Shown: positions 54,198 through 63,338 of the stretch, piece by piece | Position numbering within the stretch: the stretch's first letter is position 1 | Layout: each line of letters begins with the position of its first letter | NCBI RefSeq assembly: GCF_003863965.1 | Contig: NZ_RRCN01000001.1 | Coordinates: 3,244,304 to 3,308,303, forward strand | Length of the DNA stretch: 64,000 bases | Direction: 5' to 3' | From: Paenibacillus oralis | GTDB taxonomy: Bacteria; Bacillota; Bacilli; Paenibacillales; Paenibacillaceae | The notes under the pieces: model-generated | What the model was told of the DNA's origin: nothing | Database searches by the model: none | The model's input: only the letters and a program-made list of their open reading frames with translations | Translations under genes and position numbers: made by a program

Positions 54198-54770
54198 TCA
54201 GATCGTATTTTTGTTTTCTTCCACCGCGTTTACGGCGATTTTGAGAGCGGAGGCAATGATCATCATAACGAATCCGCTGATTAGGCTATCCACGTACGAG
54301 ATGTCAGTCAATTGAATGGAGGCGCCCACGATTTGCAGCTCGCCGATGGCCTGGGACAGCATAACCGATTCCGTGTAATTGAATAACGTACCCAGCGCAA
54401 TAATAATGATCCCCAGTTTATAAAAGACGGACACATTTTCATACATAAACAGGCTGTCCCGGTAAATGTTCCGCAGCAATTTATGCATATAAAACGCGGA
54501 CAACGCGATTAAGAGAAGCGCGCTGACCGAGTTAATGAAGGACAAAGCGATAAATGCCCTGCTGTCGTAAAGCTTCGGATTCGCAAGAAAATGAATATCG
54601 ATATAGCTGAATACCGGCTTAAAGTCGCCCAAAAATCCGGTCCATCCGCTGCCTGCGAACCAGAGATGGGAAACATGCTCCACCGCCTCCAGCACACCGA
54701 TCAGCAGAGCAATATAAAATACGATCAAGCTAACGATGGATCCCGCTTTGAAGAACATTTTGGATTTCAT
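54198..54770 (-). CDS. YoaS-like DUF2975 membrane protein
   Basis: A 190-residue integral membrane protein with four hydrophobic segments (about 12-35, 65-85, 105-128, 150-172). It resembles YoaS of Bacillus subtilis and is paired with a YozG-like regulator, as there. Such HTH/DUF2975 pairs are widespread, with no defined mechanism. AAAGGAG precedes the ATG. It is divergent from the PH-domain genes. Confidence 0.82.
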   Translation of the reverse strand: MKSKMFFKAGSIVSLIVFYIALLIGVLEAVEHVSHLWFAGSGWTGFLGDFKPVFSYIDIHFLANPKLYDSRAFIALSFINSVSALLLIALSAFYMHKLLRNIYRDSLFMYENVSVFYKLGIIIIALGTLFNYTESVMLSQAIGELQIVGASIQLTDISYVDSLISGFVMMIIASALKIAVNAVEENKNTI

Positions 54771-54933
54771 GATTTCATACTCCTTTTTTCGTAATCTTTT
54801 TGTGTATGGAACTCAATTTAGCACAGGTTATTCTGTAAATCAATAATATTTTATCGAAAAACAATAAAACTATATTGAAATTCATATATAATTCCTGCTA
54901 AACTTAGACTTGTTGGAAAGGAGTGGTTCTTTT

Positions 54934-55431
54934 TTGTTTAACGAAATCATGGAGCCTCAGCAGCGATTATCCAAGAATGCGGTAAAAATTTGGAGGATTC
55001 ATGAGGCGATCGAAAGCGCCGTCACATTTCTGGTGATCGGGGTGTTGCTCTATCTGGATCACCGTTTTTCATGGGTTTACTGGGTTGGGTGGATTCTGGC
55101 CGGGCTCGCCGTCCTTGAGGTGCCGATGATGATTTGGTCCGTTTTTGTCCAGCCTTCTATGAAGTATGCCAGATGGCGTTACACCATTTCGGAGCAGTTT
55201 TTGCAGCTTAAATTCGGAGTCTTTACGGAAACTGGCGAGTTGATTCCAATGACCAAAATCCAGTCGGTGGCTACCCGGCAGGGACCGCTGCAAAAAAGGT
55301 ACGGGGTCTGCTCGGTAACGGTCACAACGATGGGGTCTTCGCATACGATTCCCGTCCTGGACCAGGACATTGCCGGGGAATTGAGAAATCAGATTGCACG
55401 ATATGCCAAACTGAAAGAGGTCGACGAATGA
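54934..55431 (+). CDS. PH-domain membrane protein, YdbS-like
   Basis: A 165-residue protein with two transmembrane segments (about 25-65) and one bacterial PH-like domain (bPH2/DUF304, about 75-160; includes IPMTKIQSVATRQGPLQKRYGV). It resembles YdbS of Bacillus subtilis, paired with YdbT and linked to resistance to the bacteriocin amylocyclicin. TTG 54934 is chosen because GGAG lies 10 bases upstream; ATG 54949 is too far. Its stop overlaps the next start (ATGA). Confidence 0.82.
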   Translation: MFNEIMEPQQRLSKNAVKIWRIHEAIESAVTFLVIGVLLYLDHRFSWVYWVGWILAGLAVLEVPMMIWSVFVQPSMKYARWRYTISEQFLQLKFGVFTETGELIPMTKIQSVATRQGPLQKRYGVCSVTVTTMGSSHTIPVLDQDIAGELRNQIARYAKLKEVDE

Positions 55432-56942
55432 GCCGGGCCAAACGGTATCATCCTCTTGTTATGCTGCTGGCCATCTGGAACTTGGGGAAAAATGCGATTT
55501 ATTTCTTTGTCTTTTTATTTGTGCTTAAAGCAGGCTCGGACGCGGCATGGGTGAAATACGGCAGGCTGGCCCTGCTGGTCGTCGCCGGATTCAGCCTCTT
55601 GTCCATCCTATGGAGTTGGTCCACGCGCCGGTATCAGCTTGATGACACCTCGTTTCGGTTATACCAAGGGGTTTTCGTCAAGTCGAAGAGAGTGATTCCC
55701 TTCTCCAAAATTCAAAATATAAACCGTCAAACCACCCTGTTTCACCGGATTTTCAAGGTGACCGCCATCCGTTTTGAAACCGGGATGGAAGGTGAAGATG
55801 CGGCCGTCGTATTTCGCGTCATCTGCTATGCGGAAGCGGACCGGCTGGAGGAGCGGGTGGCGGGACCGGTAAAAAGGGAAGACGCTTTGAGCACGGCGGG
55901 CGACGATGAGGAAACCGCGGCTGTAGAGCACGGAAATATCCGGGATTCCAAGCGGACTATCCATTTCAGTCCCACCCGGAAAGACCTGATCAAAGCTTCT
56001 TTTACCTCCTTGAGTTTCCTTATTCTGATTCCGGCCCTTTTTTCGCTTTACTCCAAAGCCGATGATTTCTTTGATCTTGATGAACAAGCCCAGGGAGTTC
56101 TGGCGGCGCTTATGAGTTCCTGGTGGACAGCGGCGGCGGTTTTTGTGCTGCTGTCGGCGGTTTCCGTCGTCCTGGGGATTGCCGTAACTTTTGTAAGGTA
56201 CGGGGGTTTTGAACTTTCTTCGGATGCGGAACGGATCTATATCGTCAAGGGGATGATCGAGCGTACGGCGTTCTCCATTGCCAAAGAGCGAGTGCAGGGC
56301 GTAGAGGTGACCCAATCTCTGATGAAACGGCTGCTTGGTTTGGCGGAGGTACGGTTGATCACCGCAGGCGGCGAAGGGGAAGACAAACGGGATGTGAACT
56401 CGCTATACCCCTTTTTGCCGGTGCGGCATGCCTACCGCCTTGTGTCGGAGCTGCTGCCTTCCTACGAGATTTCCTCCGAAATGAGCCCGCTGCCCCGGGC
56501 GTCGCTGGGAATAAGCTTGGTGGGGTCAGGCTGGATTTGGATTTCTCTTGTTGCTTTATCTATTCCTTGGCTTCCCTTCATACCGGACGTACCGGTTTTC
56601 GGCGCGGCATGGTGGTGGATCGCCTCGGCGGGGCTGTTGATTTGGGCTATGGTGCGGAATATCCTGAATCATTTTAATACGGCATATGCCATCCATGGCC
56701 GATTCCTGCAGTTTCGGACCGGAGGGCTGACCTCACGGCTGTTTATCGGCAAAAGAGAGAAAATCATTGAAGTGAAAGTCACCCGTGGTGTGCTGCAGCG
56801 CCGCTGGGGGCTGGCTTCCGTCCATATCGTGAACCGGGCCCGCCCCGTCCTGCATCACAAGCTTCCCGACATTCCGGCTGCTTGGGGCCAGGCGTTTTAC
56901 GCGTGGTATGCGGGAAGAATGCAGGAAATAAGGACTGAATGA
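55428..56942 (+). CDS. PH-domain membrane protein, YdbT-like
   Basis: A 504-residue protein with three bPH2 (DUF304) domains, each preceded by one or two hydrophobic segments (about 10-60, 185-250, 365-415). Each domain shows the motif (F)SKIQNINRQTTLFHRIFKV or its variants. It is the YdbT-like partner of the preceding YdbS-like gene, translationally coupled by overlap. In Bacillus subtilis this pair is membrane-associated and involved in bacteriocin defence; whether that applies here is inference. Confidence 0.85.
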   Translation: MSRAKRYHPLVMLLAIWNLGKNAIYFFVFLFVLKAGSDAAWVKYGRLALLVVAGFSLLSILWSWSTRRYQLDDTSFRLYQGVFVKSKRVIPFSKIQNINRQTTLFHRIFKVTAIRFETGMEGEDAAVVFRVICYAEADRLEERVAGPVKREDALSTAGDDEETAAVEHGNIRDSKRTIHFSPTRKDLIKASFTSLSFLILIPALFSLYSKADDFFDLDEQAQGVLAALMSSWWTAAAVFVLLSAVSVVLGIAVTFVRYGGFELSSDAERIYIVKGMIERTAFSIAKERVQGVEVTQSLMKRLLGLAEVRLITAGGEGEDKRDVNSLYPFLPVRHAYRLVSELLPSYEISSEMSPLPRASLGISLVGSGWIWISLVALSIPWLPFIPDVPVFGAAWWWIASAGLLIWAMVRNILNHFNTAYAIHGRFLQFRTGGLTSRLFIGKREKIIEVKVTRGVLQRRWGLASVHIVNRARPVLHHKLPDIPAAWGQAFYAWYAGRMQEIRTE

Positions 56943-57083
56943 CGATGCCGCCCGGGAGGCCTATTTTTAAAATACGAAATTTCTTGTAAAAAACCTTCTC
57001 TTTATCTTCTTATTTTATCCATTAAAATGGGCGGTAGAAAACAAAGGTTCGACGAACCTGGATGTTACGGAGGGATTCAAAGA

Positions 57084-58745
57084 ATGAACGAAATCAGGCC
57101 CATGCCGCACGGCAAAGTGCTGGCGGCGCTGCTCGGCGGCTTTGCGCTGGCCGCGGCGCATCAATATTTGTTTTACGGGGATGGCTTCGGCGTATCCGTT
57201 CCGATTTTTACCGGCTTGTTTTACCTGTATTTGTACTTATGCGCCAGGGACCGGTTTGGGCGTCCGATGACCTGGTTCGGCTGGCTGTCCTTGGCGGCGG
57301 TCGTGCTGCTGTCGCTGACGTATGCGCTGTTTGCCAATACGCTGTTTTTTGCGCTCAATGTGCTTGCTCTGCCCTGCCTGATTTTTGCGCAGACGACATA
57401 TATGTTTAACCTGAAAAAACGGTCTTGGGGCGATTTAAGGATTGTTTTTGACGTGCTGGACCATCTGCTTCCGCAAAACTTTCGGCACTGGGCTACGGCA
57501 TTTCGCGCCGTGCAATCGACAGCCACCAAAAAAATAGGCGATCGCCGCAAACAGGCGGCCGGCAAGGTGCTGCTTGGGCTGCTGATCGCGCTGCCGCTGC
57601 TGATCGTCGTGATCGGGCTGTTGTCTTCGGCGGACAGCAGCTTTGACCGCTTGCTCTCGATGATCCCGGACTGGTTCAACGACAGCTTTTCGATCGGGGA
57701 AGTGATGTTCCGCCTGATCTGGATTTTGCTGCTGGGCTTGCTGCTGTTCGGCTATTTGTGGGGATTCGTCGACCCGATGCGGGAAAAGCCCGTAGACTGG
57801 TTCGGGGGAATCGCGATCGCGGACGGTATGGGTCAGACTGGCACAGCTCAGAGCGGTACGGGTGAGAACGGTACGGTTCAGAGCGGTACGGTTCAGGGTG
57901 ATACGGGCCAAAACGGCATAAGCAAGGCGGGCAAGAGTGAAGTCCTGTCAGGTGCATCCGCCGCTTCCGCCTATCCGGGCAGCACGCCCGTCAGAATCGA
58001 TCCGCTGATTGCCGCCACCGTGCTGATCGCGATTAATATCGTTTACCTGCTGTTCGTTTCGCTCCAGTTTACGTATTTGTTTGGGGCATGGCGAGGCGTT
58101 TTGCCGGACGGCAGCTCGTATGCCGATTACGCGAGAAGCGGATTTTTCGAACTCGTTGCCGTCACGTCGATCAATTTTGCGATTCTGATCGGCACCTTGA
58201 CGTTAGGCGGCGAAGCGGGGAAAGTCCTGCGGACGCTGAATCAGGCTCTGCTGTATATCCTTGTCGGATGCTCCGGCATCATGCTGCTGTCGGCGTTTAC
58301 GCGGCTGGTTCTGTACCAGGAAGCTTACGGTTATACCTATATCCGCTTTCTGGTCTTCGCCTTTATGATCTTTTTGGGGCTGCTGCTCGTCTGTGCCGGG
58401 CTGCGCATCCGCTTTGCGAAAATTCCGCTGGCAAAATGCTTTGTCGCGCTCGGCCTGGCCGCTTACATTGCCGTAAACTATGCCAATATGGACCTCTTTA
58501 TCGCCAAAAAGAACATCGAGCGCTACGAAGCGACCGGAAAAATCGATGCCGTTTACCTGGCGGGACTGTCCGCCGACGCGCTGCCATGGCTTTTAAACTA
58601 CAGCCGCAAGGCGGAGCCGGAACTATACCGCCAGCTGCTTGAACGCCGGGACGTAATAACGGGGATCGAAGGCCCAGGCTGGCAGTCGTTTAATTGGGCC
58701 AAATTCCGGGCGGTCCGTGCGCTGCGTGAGGATACGAGCCGCTAG
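57084..58745 (+). CDS. DUF4173 multi-pass membrane protein
   Basis: A 553-residue integral membrane protein with about eleven to thirteen hydrophobic segments. The C-terminal half (SINFAILIGTLTLGGEAGKVLRTLNQALLY) matches DUF4173. A Gly/Thr/Ser/Gln-rich hydrophilic linker of about 40 residues (around 248-285) is encoded by 15-base DNA repeats (57826-57935) of a GGTACGGGT type and is probably cytoplasmic. ATG 57084 follows GGAGGG. The function of the family is not known. Confidence 0.82.
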   Translation: MNEIRPMPHGKVLAALLGGFALAAAHQYLFYGDGFGVSVPIFTGLFYLYLYLCARDRFGRPMTWFGWLSLAAVVLLSLTYALFANTLFFALNVLALPCLIFAQTTYMFNLKKRSWGDLRIVFDVLDHLLPQNFRHWATAFRAVQSTATKKIGDRRKQAAGKVLLGLLIALPLLIVVIGLLSSADSSFDRLLSMIPDWFNDSFSIGEVMFRLIWILLLGLLLFGYLWGFVDPMREKPVDWFGGIAIADGMGQTGTAQSGTGENGTVQSGTVQGDTGQNGISKAGKSEVLSGASAASAYPGSTPVRIDPLIAATVLIAINIVYLLFVSLQFTYLFGAWRGVLPDGSSYADYARSGFFELVAVTSINFAILIGTLTLGGEAGKVLRTLNQALLYILVGCSGIMLLSAFTRLVLYQEAYGYTYIRFLVFAFMIFLGLLLVCAGLRIRFAKIPLAKCFVALGLAAYIAVNYANMDLFIAKKNIERYEATGKIDAVYLAGLSADALPWLLNYSRKAEPELYRQLLERRDVITGIEGPGWQSFNWAKFRAVRALREDTSR

Positions 58746-58749
58746 AAGC

Positions 58750-58793
58750 AAAAAGGGATGAAACGCCGGATAACCGGGTTCCATCCCTTTTTT
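58750..58793. terminator. Bidirectional terminator between convergent genes
   Basis: AAAAAGGGATG pairs with CATCCCTTTTT around a GC-rich loop. Confidence 0.9.
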
Positions 58794-58807
58794 ACATCAT
58801 AAATGGT

Positions 58808-59740
58808 TTAGGAAAAAATACGGTCGATGCTGGCGATTTCCTCGGGTGTTAACGTCACGTCCAGCGTTTTCAAATTGCGAATGACCTGATCCGGTTTCTT
58901 GGCCCCGGGGATCAAAGCGTCGATCGTATCCCGCGTTAAGTACCAGGCCAGCACGACATGGGCCACCTCGGCGTTTTTGGCCTCGGCGATCCGGCGGACT
59001 TGCTCTACTTTATCCAGCGTGCGGGCATAAGCTTCGCCTTGGAACCTCGGGTGATTGGCCCGGTAATCGGCGAACTTGGTATCCTTGTCGTATTTCCCGC
59101 CGAGCAAGCCGGCCGCCAGCGGAAAATACGGGACAAAGGAGATGCCCTGCTCCCGGCAGTACGGCAGCACTTCCTTCTCCAGGTCGCGCTTAATCAAATT
59201 ATATTCCGATTGCAGCACGTCGATGTATCCGTCCTTATTGCCTTCCCTGAGCTGCTCTATCGAGAAATTCGATACGCCGATCGCCCGGATTTTACCTTCA
59301 TCCTTCAGCTTTTTCAGCACCCCGACCGCTTCGTCTTTGGGAGTCGCTTCATCGGGGAAGTGGATGTAGTACAGGTCGATATAGTCCGTCTGCAGCCGCT
59401 TCAAGCTGTTTTCGACCTCCTGACGCAAGAAGGCCGGTGAATTGTCGAACACGATTTTGCCGCCCGTCATCCGGTGCGCGCCTTTGGTGGCGATGACGGC
59501 GCGGTCGCGGGCGCCGAGCTCTTTGACGACTTCGCCGATCAGGATCTCCGACCGCTCCGGTCCGTAGAAGTATGCCGTATCCAGGAAATTGATGCCCTGC
59601 TCCAGGGCGGTACGCACAACCTGCTTCCCAACTTCCTCGTCCAGATTCGGATAAATGTTGTGCCCGCCAACCGCGTTGGTCCCAAGCCCAATCGGATTCA
59701 CGGATAAATCAGTTTTGCCTAACTTGACGTGTGCTGCCAT
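58808..59740 (-). CDS. Aldo/keto reductase
   Basis: A 310-residue (alpha/beta)8 NADPH-dependent oxidoreductase of the YccK/IolS/Tas type. The catalytic tetrad is visible in part: Asp (FLDTAYFYG), Tyr in the same stretch, Lys (VIATKG), His (YIHFPD). C-terminal [21 protein letters not shown] is family-typical. The substrate cannot be assigned. GGAGGAAACAGCG precedes the ATG. Confidence 0.92.
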   Translation of the reverse strand: MAAHVKLGKTDLSVNPIGLGTNAVGGHNIYPNLDEEVGKQVVRTALEQGINFLDTAYFYGPERSEILIGEVVKELGARDRAVIATKGAHRMTGGKIVFDNSPAFLRQEVENSLKRLQTDYIDLYYIHFPDEATPKDEAVGVLKKLKDEGKIRAIGVSNFSIEQLREGNKDGYIDVLQSEYNLIKRDLEKEVLPYCREQGISFVPYFPLAAGLLGGKYDKDTKFADYRANHPRFQGEAYARTLDKVEQVRRIAEAKNAEVAHVVLAWYLTRDTIDALIPGAKKPDQVIRNLKTLDVTLTPEEIASIDRIFS

Positions 59741-59936
59741 TCGCTGTTTCCTCCTTTTTCCACTTATATGGGATTATTATACCGCAATCCGGTGGGCATT
59801 TCTCCTGATCTCCGTGGCCATTGCTGCTAGCTGCGTTTTTAAGTGATTGTCCCGCTAAGTATGTATTCGTATAATGGTAACATGTATTCTGAAAAAAAGG
59901 GCCCACGGGCTCGCTGATAACTGGAGGATAACCGCC

Positions 59937-60443
59937 ATGCCGTTGGAAATAGAACGTAAATTTCTGCTCCCAGAGTATCCGGAAGAGCTGATTCGGAAGG
60001 GCGAGCTGATCATTCGTTCGGAGCAGGAGATCGATCAGACGTATTTGGCTTTGCATGAGGATCAGGAGCTGCGGGTGCGGAAGATCCGCGATGTGGCCTC
60101 CGGCAACGTTACGTTTACGCATACGTTTAAAAAAGGATTCGGTTTGTCCCGGGAGGAAGTGGAGGTTTCCATTTCGGAGGGGCTTTACGGGCAAATCACC
60201 GAAGTCCACCGGGCGGTTCCGCTGACGAAACGGCGGGTGACCGCCGAGTGGAACGGGATCGTCGTGGAAATCGACCGCTACGATCAAATCGACTTGATGG
60301 TGCTGGAGGTGGAGTTCGCCGCGGAAGGCGAGGCGCGGGAGTTCCAGCCGCCGCAGTGGTTTGGTCCGGACATCAGCACCGACAAGCGTTACAGCAACAA
60401 AAAGGTGTGGCGCGATCTGCAGCAAAGCCGGCGGGCTCAATGA
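59937..60443 (+). CDS. CYTH-domain triphosphate tunnel protein
   Basis: A 168-residue protein that begins with the CYTH signature PLEIERKFLL (ExExK) and continues with alternating basic and acidic residues lining an eight-stranded tunnel. CYTH proteins hydrolyse inorganic triphosphate or thiamine triphosphate, or cyclise ATP. Its size fits a bacterial triphosphatase. ATG 59937 is chosen because GGAGG precedes it and the signature then starts at residue 2. Confidence 0.9.
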   Translation: MPLEIERKFLLPEYPEELIRKGELIIRSEQEIDQTYLALHEDQELRVRKIRDVASGNVTFTHTFKKGFGLSREEVEVSISEGLYGQITEVHRAVPLTKRRVTAEWNGIVVEIDRYDQIDLMVLEVEFAAEGEAREFQPPQWFGPDISTDKRYSNKKVWRDLQQSRRAQ

Positions 60444-60481
60444 GCCGAAAAAAGGGAGACCTGCCGTCAGGTCTCTAAAAT

Positions 60482-60730
60482 CAGGGAGCTAAGGGACACC
60501 AGAGCCGTTATTTTCGAAAAAACGGGAGTTTGCAAAATGTAACGGACACAGAAGACGTTATTTACCTCAAATCGTCCTGGATGAACGGGTTTGGAGCGAA
60601 ATAGGGACGTTGGTGTCCGTTAGGCTGGGAAATACCCGGGAAATAAGCGGATAAGGTCGTTGGTGTCCCTTAGAGTAACGTCCAGAGTAGAAGTCAGAGC
60701 CATTTAAGGACGCCGTCAGGCGTTTTTCTT
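60482..60730 (+). repeat. Four-motif intergenic element, family B, copy 2
   Basis: Motifs start at 60490 and 60540 (forward) and about 60599 and 60651 (inverted). It is a near-identical direct copy of 7868-8148, shorter by about 25 bases near the right end, and keeps the terminal ACGCC/GGCGT hairpin with T run (60710-60727). It fills most of the gap between the CYTH and SGNH genes. Confidence 0.85.
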
Positions 60731-60850
60731 AAATTGCCTCTATTTTCGGTGCTGCTCTGATGGCTGGCGAAACCTCATGCTGAGTCATATTCTATCGGCA
60801 GCCTTCAATTTCTATGGCATCATAGGCCGCGCCATCCGGCTCAATCCAGT

Positions 60851-61606
60851 TCAATCCAGCGCCAAGTTGCCGCCCTCCCGAAGCAAAAAACGATAGTTCG
60901 TGCCCATGAATTCAAGCACTTTGTCGAAGATGATCCGGTGCCCGTCCTGGTTGGGGTGAATGCCGTCGGAACAAAGGAACCTCGTAAAATCGGGATGCTC
61001 CAAAAACGCTCCCCGGACATCGATATACTTCGTTTTGGTCAGTTCCGATACCTTCAGGATGGTCGAATTGTATCTTTCCTGCCACCAGTAAATTTTCGTG
61101 ACGCTTCCGAGCCATTTCATGATGTTTTGTTCCGCTTCCGGATCGTTTCTGCTGACCCATTTGAAATACTTGTCAGCATTAAGCGGGGGCAGGCTCATCA
61201 GGATCGGGGTAATTTGCTGGCTTCTTACGAATTGGATCGCTTCTGTCAGCATTTTCTCAAACATCGAAAAGTCGGTTTTCGGGCTGTGCTCTGCGTCGGG
61301 CTGTTCAGCAATCTCGTTCCAGTTGAAGTCACAGTCGTTGCCGCCGTATTCGATCAGGACAAAATTCGGCCGATCCTTCAAGACGTCCTTTTTCAGGTTG
61401 GTTAACCCCTTGACCAGCGTGTTGCCGAACCTGGCCGTGTTATGGATCGCTCCCTTCAATTTTTTCTGCAGGAGAGATACATAATTGTCCTCCAAAACGA
61501 CGTATTTATTTTTCGTTTCATCATAAATGACGCCTTTGGATATGGAATCGCCGCTCACCATGTACTTGAATTCGTTGTTGAAAATTCCGCTGCTGTCCTC
61601 GCTCAC
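60851..61606 (-). CDS. SGNH/GDSL-type hydrolase
   Basis: A 251-residue cytoplasmic esterase-like protein. The SGNH blocks are visible: GDSIS (nucleophile Ser) near residue 19, GGND (Asn, oxyanion hole) near 88, and the C-terminal DGIHPNQDGH (Asp/His). Such enzymes deacylate sugars or lipids; the substrate is unknown. GTG 61606 is chosen because AAAGAGG lies 8 bases upstream; GTG 61615 overlaps that site. It has no signal peptide, so it probably acts on intracellular or imported compounds. Confidence 0.88.
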   Translation of the reverse strand: MSEDSSGIFNNEFKYMVSGDSISKGVIYDETKNKYVVLEDNYVSLLQKKLKGAIHNTARFGNTLVKGLTNLKKDVLKDRPNFVLIEYGGNDCDFNWNEIAEQPDAEHSPKTDFSMFEKMLTEAIQFVRSQQITPILMSLPPLNADKYFKWVSRNDPEAEQNIMKWLGSVTKIYWWQERYNSTILKVSELTKTKYIDVRGAFLEHPDFTRFLCSDGIHPNQDGHRIIFDKVLEFMGTNYRFLLREGGNLALD

Positions 61607-61745
61607 AAATTTCACCTCTTTCCAGCCTCGAAACCTTGGGAAGGTCGCTTGGTCCGTAGTGTTGTGCGTCGGATAGACGCTCGTTACTTCTATTTTAGAT
61701 TAGTTTTCTTACGGCGCGCAAGTAACCTTCGATGCGCGAACCCTT

Positions 61746-61759
61746 TGTAAACGCTTAAT
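61746..61759 (+). promoter_or_regulatory. Weak cre-like sequence
   Basis: TGTAAACGCTTAAT matches the left and centre of the cre consensus but lacks the final C. It lies between divergent SGNH and oxidoreductase genes. Confidence 0.3.
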
Positions 61760-61853
61760 GTTGCGATTTTTACGCCCGAAAGTGGACAAGAGGTGACAGG
61801 GAGTGAGAGAATACGGTTAATACCATTCATTCAAAAAAGGGGATGACACAACG

Positions 61854-62840
61854 TTGATACGATTCGGCACCATAGGCACGAACTGGATCACGGAGCGCTT
61901 TATCCAGGCGGCTTTGGAAACGGAGCAGTTTGTTTTGACGGCCGTTTACTCCCGCACGGAGGAGAAAGGCAAGGAGTTTGCCGCCAAATTCGGCGATCCC
62001 GAGGTGTTTACCGATGTCAAGGCGCTGGCTGAAAACGCTGACGTAGACGCCGTTTACATCGCCAGTCCGAATTCTTTGCATGCCGAGCAGGCAATTTTGA
62101 TGATGGATCACGGAAAACATGTGCTGTGCGAAAAGCCGATGGCTTCCAACGCGGCCGAAGTCCGGCGGATGATCGAGGCCGCGCGCCGCAACGGCGTCTT
62201 GCTTATGGAGGCGCTGAAGTCGACGCTTATGCCGAACTTCCGGGCGGTTCAGGACAATTTGTACAAAATCGGCCAGGTGCGGAGATATTTTTCCAGCTAC
62301 TGTCAGTATTCATCACGGTATGACGCCTTTAAGGAAGGAAAAGTGCTGAATGCCTTTAATCCCGCTTTTTCCAACGGCGCGTTAATGGACCTTGGCATCT
62401 ACTGCATTTACCCGATGGTAACGCTGTTCGGCAAGCCGGAATCCGTCCAGGCGTCCGCGGTGATGCTGCCGTCCGGGGTGGACGGCGAAGGCAGCCTCAT
62501 TGCGCGGTACCCGGATATGGACGGCGTCATCATGTACTCCAAAATCACGGAATCCTATGTGCCGACGGAGATCCAGGGGGAAAACGGGACGATGGTGATC
62601 GACAAGATCAACCAGCCTTACGATGTAAAAATAATGTACCGCGACGGGACGACCGAAGAACTGACGCGTTCCCAACCTCAGGAATCGATGTATTACGAGG
62701 CGCTGGAGTTCATTGAACTGCTCCAAAGCGGCCGGCGGGAAAGCGAAATCAACACGCCCGCCCGCTCCCTGGCCGTCGCCGAGCTGATGGAGGGAGCAAG
62801 ACGCCAGTTTGGCCTGCGGTACGCGGCCGATCAAGATTAG
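61854..62840 (+). CDS. Gfo/Idh/MocA-family oxidoreductase
   Basis: A 328-residue NAD(P)-dependent oxidoreductase. The N-terminal Rossmann domain begins RFGTIGTNWI; the EKPM motif (VLCEKPMASNAAEV) carries the catalytic Lys. The C-terminal beta domain is about residues 125-325. It usually oxidises or reduces sugars or inositols. The start is TTG 61854 with AAGGGGA upstream. Confidence 0.9.
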   Translation: MIRFGTIGTNWITERFIQAALETEQFVLTAVYSRTEEKGKEFAAKFGDPEVFTDVKALAENADVDAVYIASPNSLHAEQAILMMDHGKHVLCEKPMASNAAEVRRMIEAARRNGVLLMEALKSTLMPNFRAVQDNLYKIGQVRRYFSSYCQYSSRYDAFKEGKVLNAFNPAFSNGALMDLGIYCIYPMVTLFGKPESVQASAVMLPSGVDGEGSLIARYPDMDGVIMYSKITESYVPTEIQGENGTMVIDKINQPYDVKIMYRDGTTEELTRSQPQESMYYEALEFIELLQSGRRESEINTPARSLAVAELMEGARRQFGLRYAADQD

Positions 62841-62872
62841 CCGGCCAACCTGAGATCTGTGGCTGCTTTGGT

Positions 62873-62901
62873 AGGCCCGGGCATACGCCTGGGCCTTTTT
62901 G
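62873..62901 (+). terminator. Terminator of the oxidoreductase gene
   Basis: AGGCCCGGGCAT-ACGCCTGGGCCTTTTT: 9-base GC stem and T run. Confidence 0.88.
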
Positions 62902-63039
62902 GCGCTCGCTGAAGACTAAATAAAAAGTGTGGTGTGTGGTAAGCGGCAAGTTTGGCGGGTGGTTAGTCAATAAGTCGGGTGGATGGGCAAGTTACAAGCT
63001 AATATTAGTTTGGTGGCAGGTTTGGGTGGTCCGATGGAT

Positions 63040-63232
63040 GGTTCTATTGGAAATATCCAATGGAATTGGAAATTGAGTGGCAAATACAGTGGTTAGATTG
63101 GACATTTTCCAATAGATTAGATTCAGTGGGACGCAAAACGGGGATTTGAGAGAAATCTATTGGAATTTTTCCAATTGGAGCTCAAAATTCTGGCTGGTTC
63201 CTGTCAATCTGTTGGATTTTTTCCAATAAGAG
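63040..63232 (+). repeat. Four-motif intergenic element, family E
   Basis: Self-complementary ATTGGA-N5/6-TCCAAT-type motifs start at 63046, 63097, 63159 and 63211 (spacing 51/62/52). Sequence differs completely from families A to D. It fills most of the gap before the sugar-binding protein gene; 62902-63039 has only GT-rich sequence. Confidence 0.8.
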
Positions 63233-63338
63233 GTGGAGGAATGCACTTATTGAAGCAAGCAGTAGCAGGTGGCGGTGTTCATTATTGAATTGCAACCGCT
63301 TTCATCAATAAGTTAGGATAGGCGTGAGGTGAACGCAG

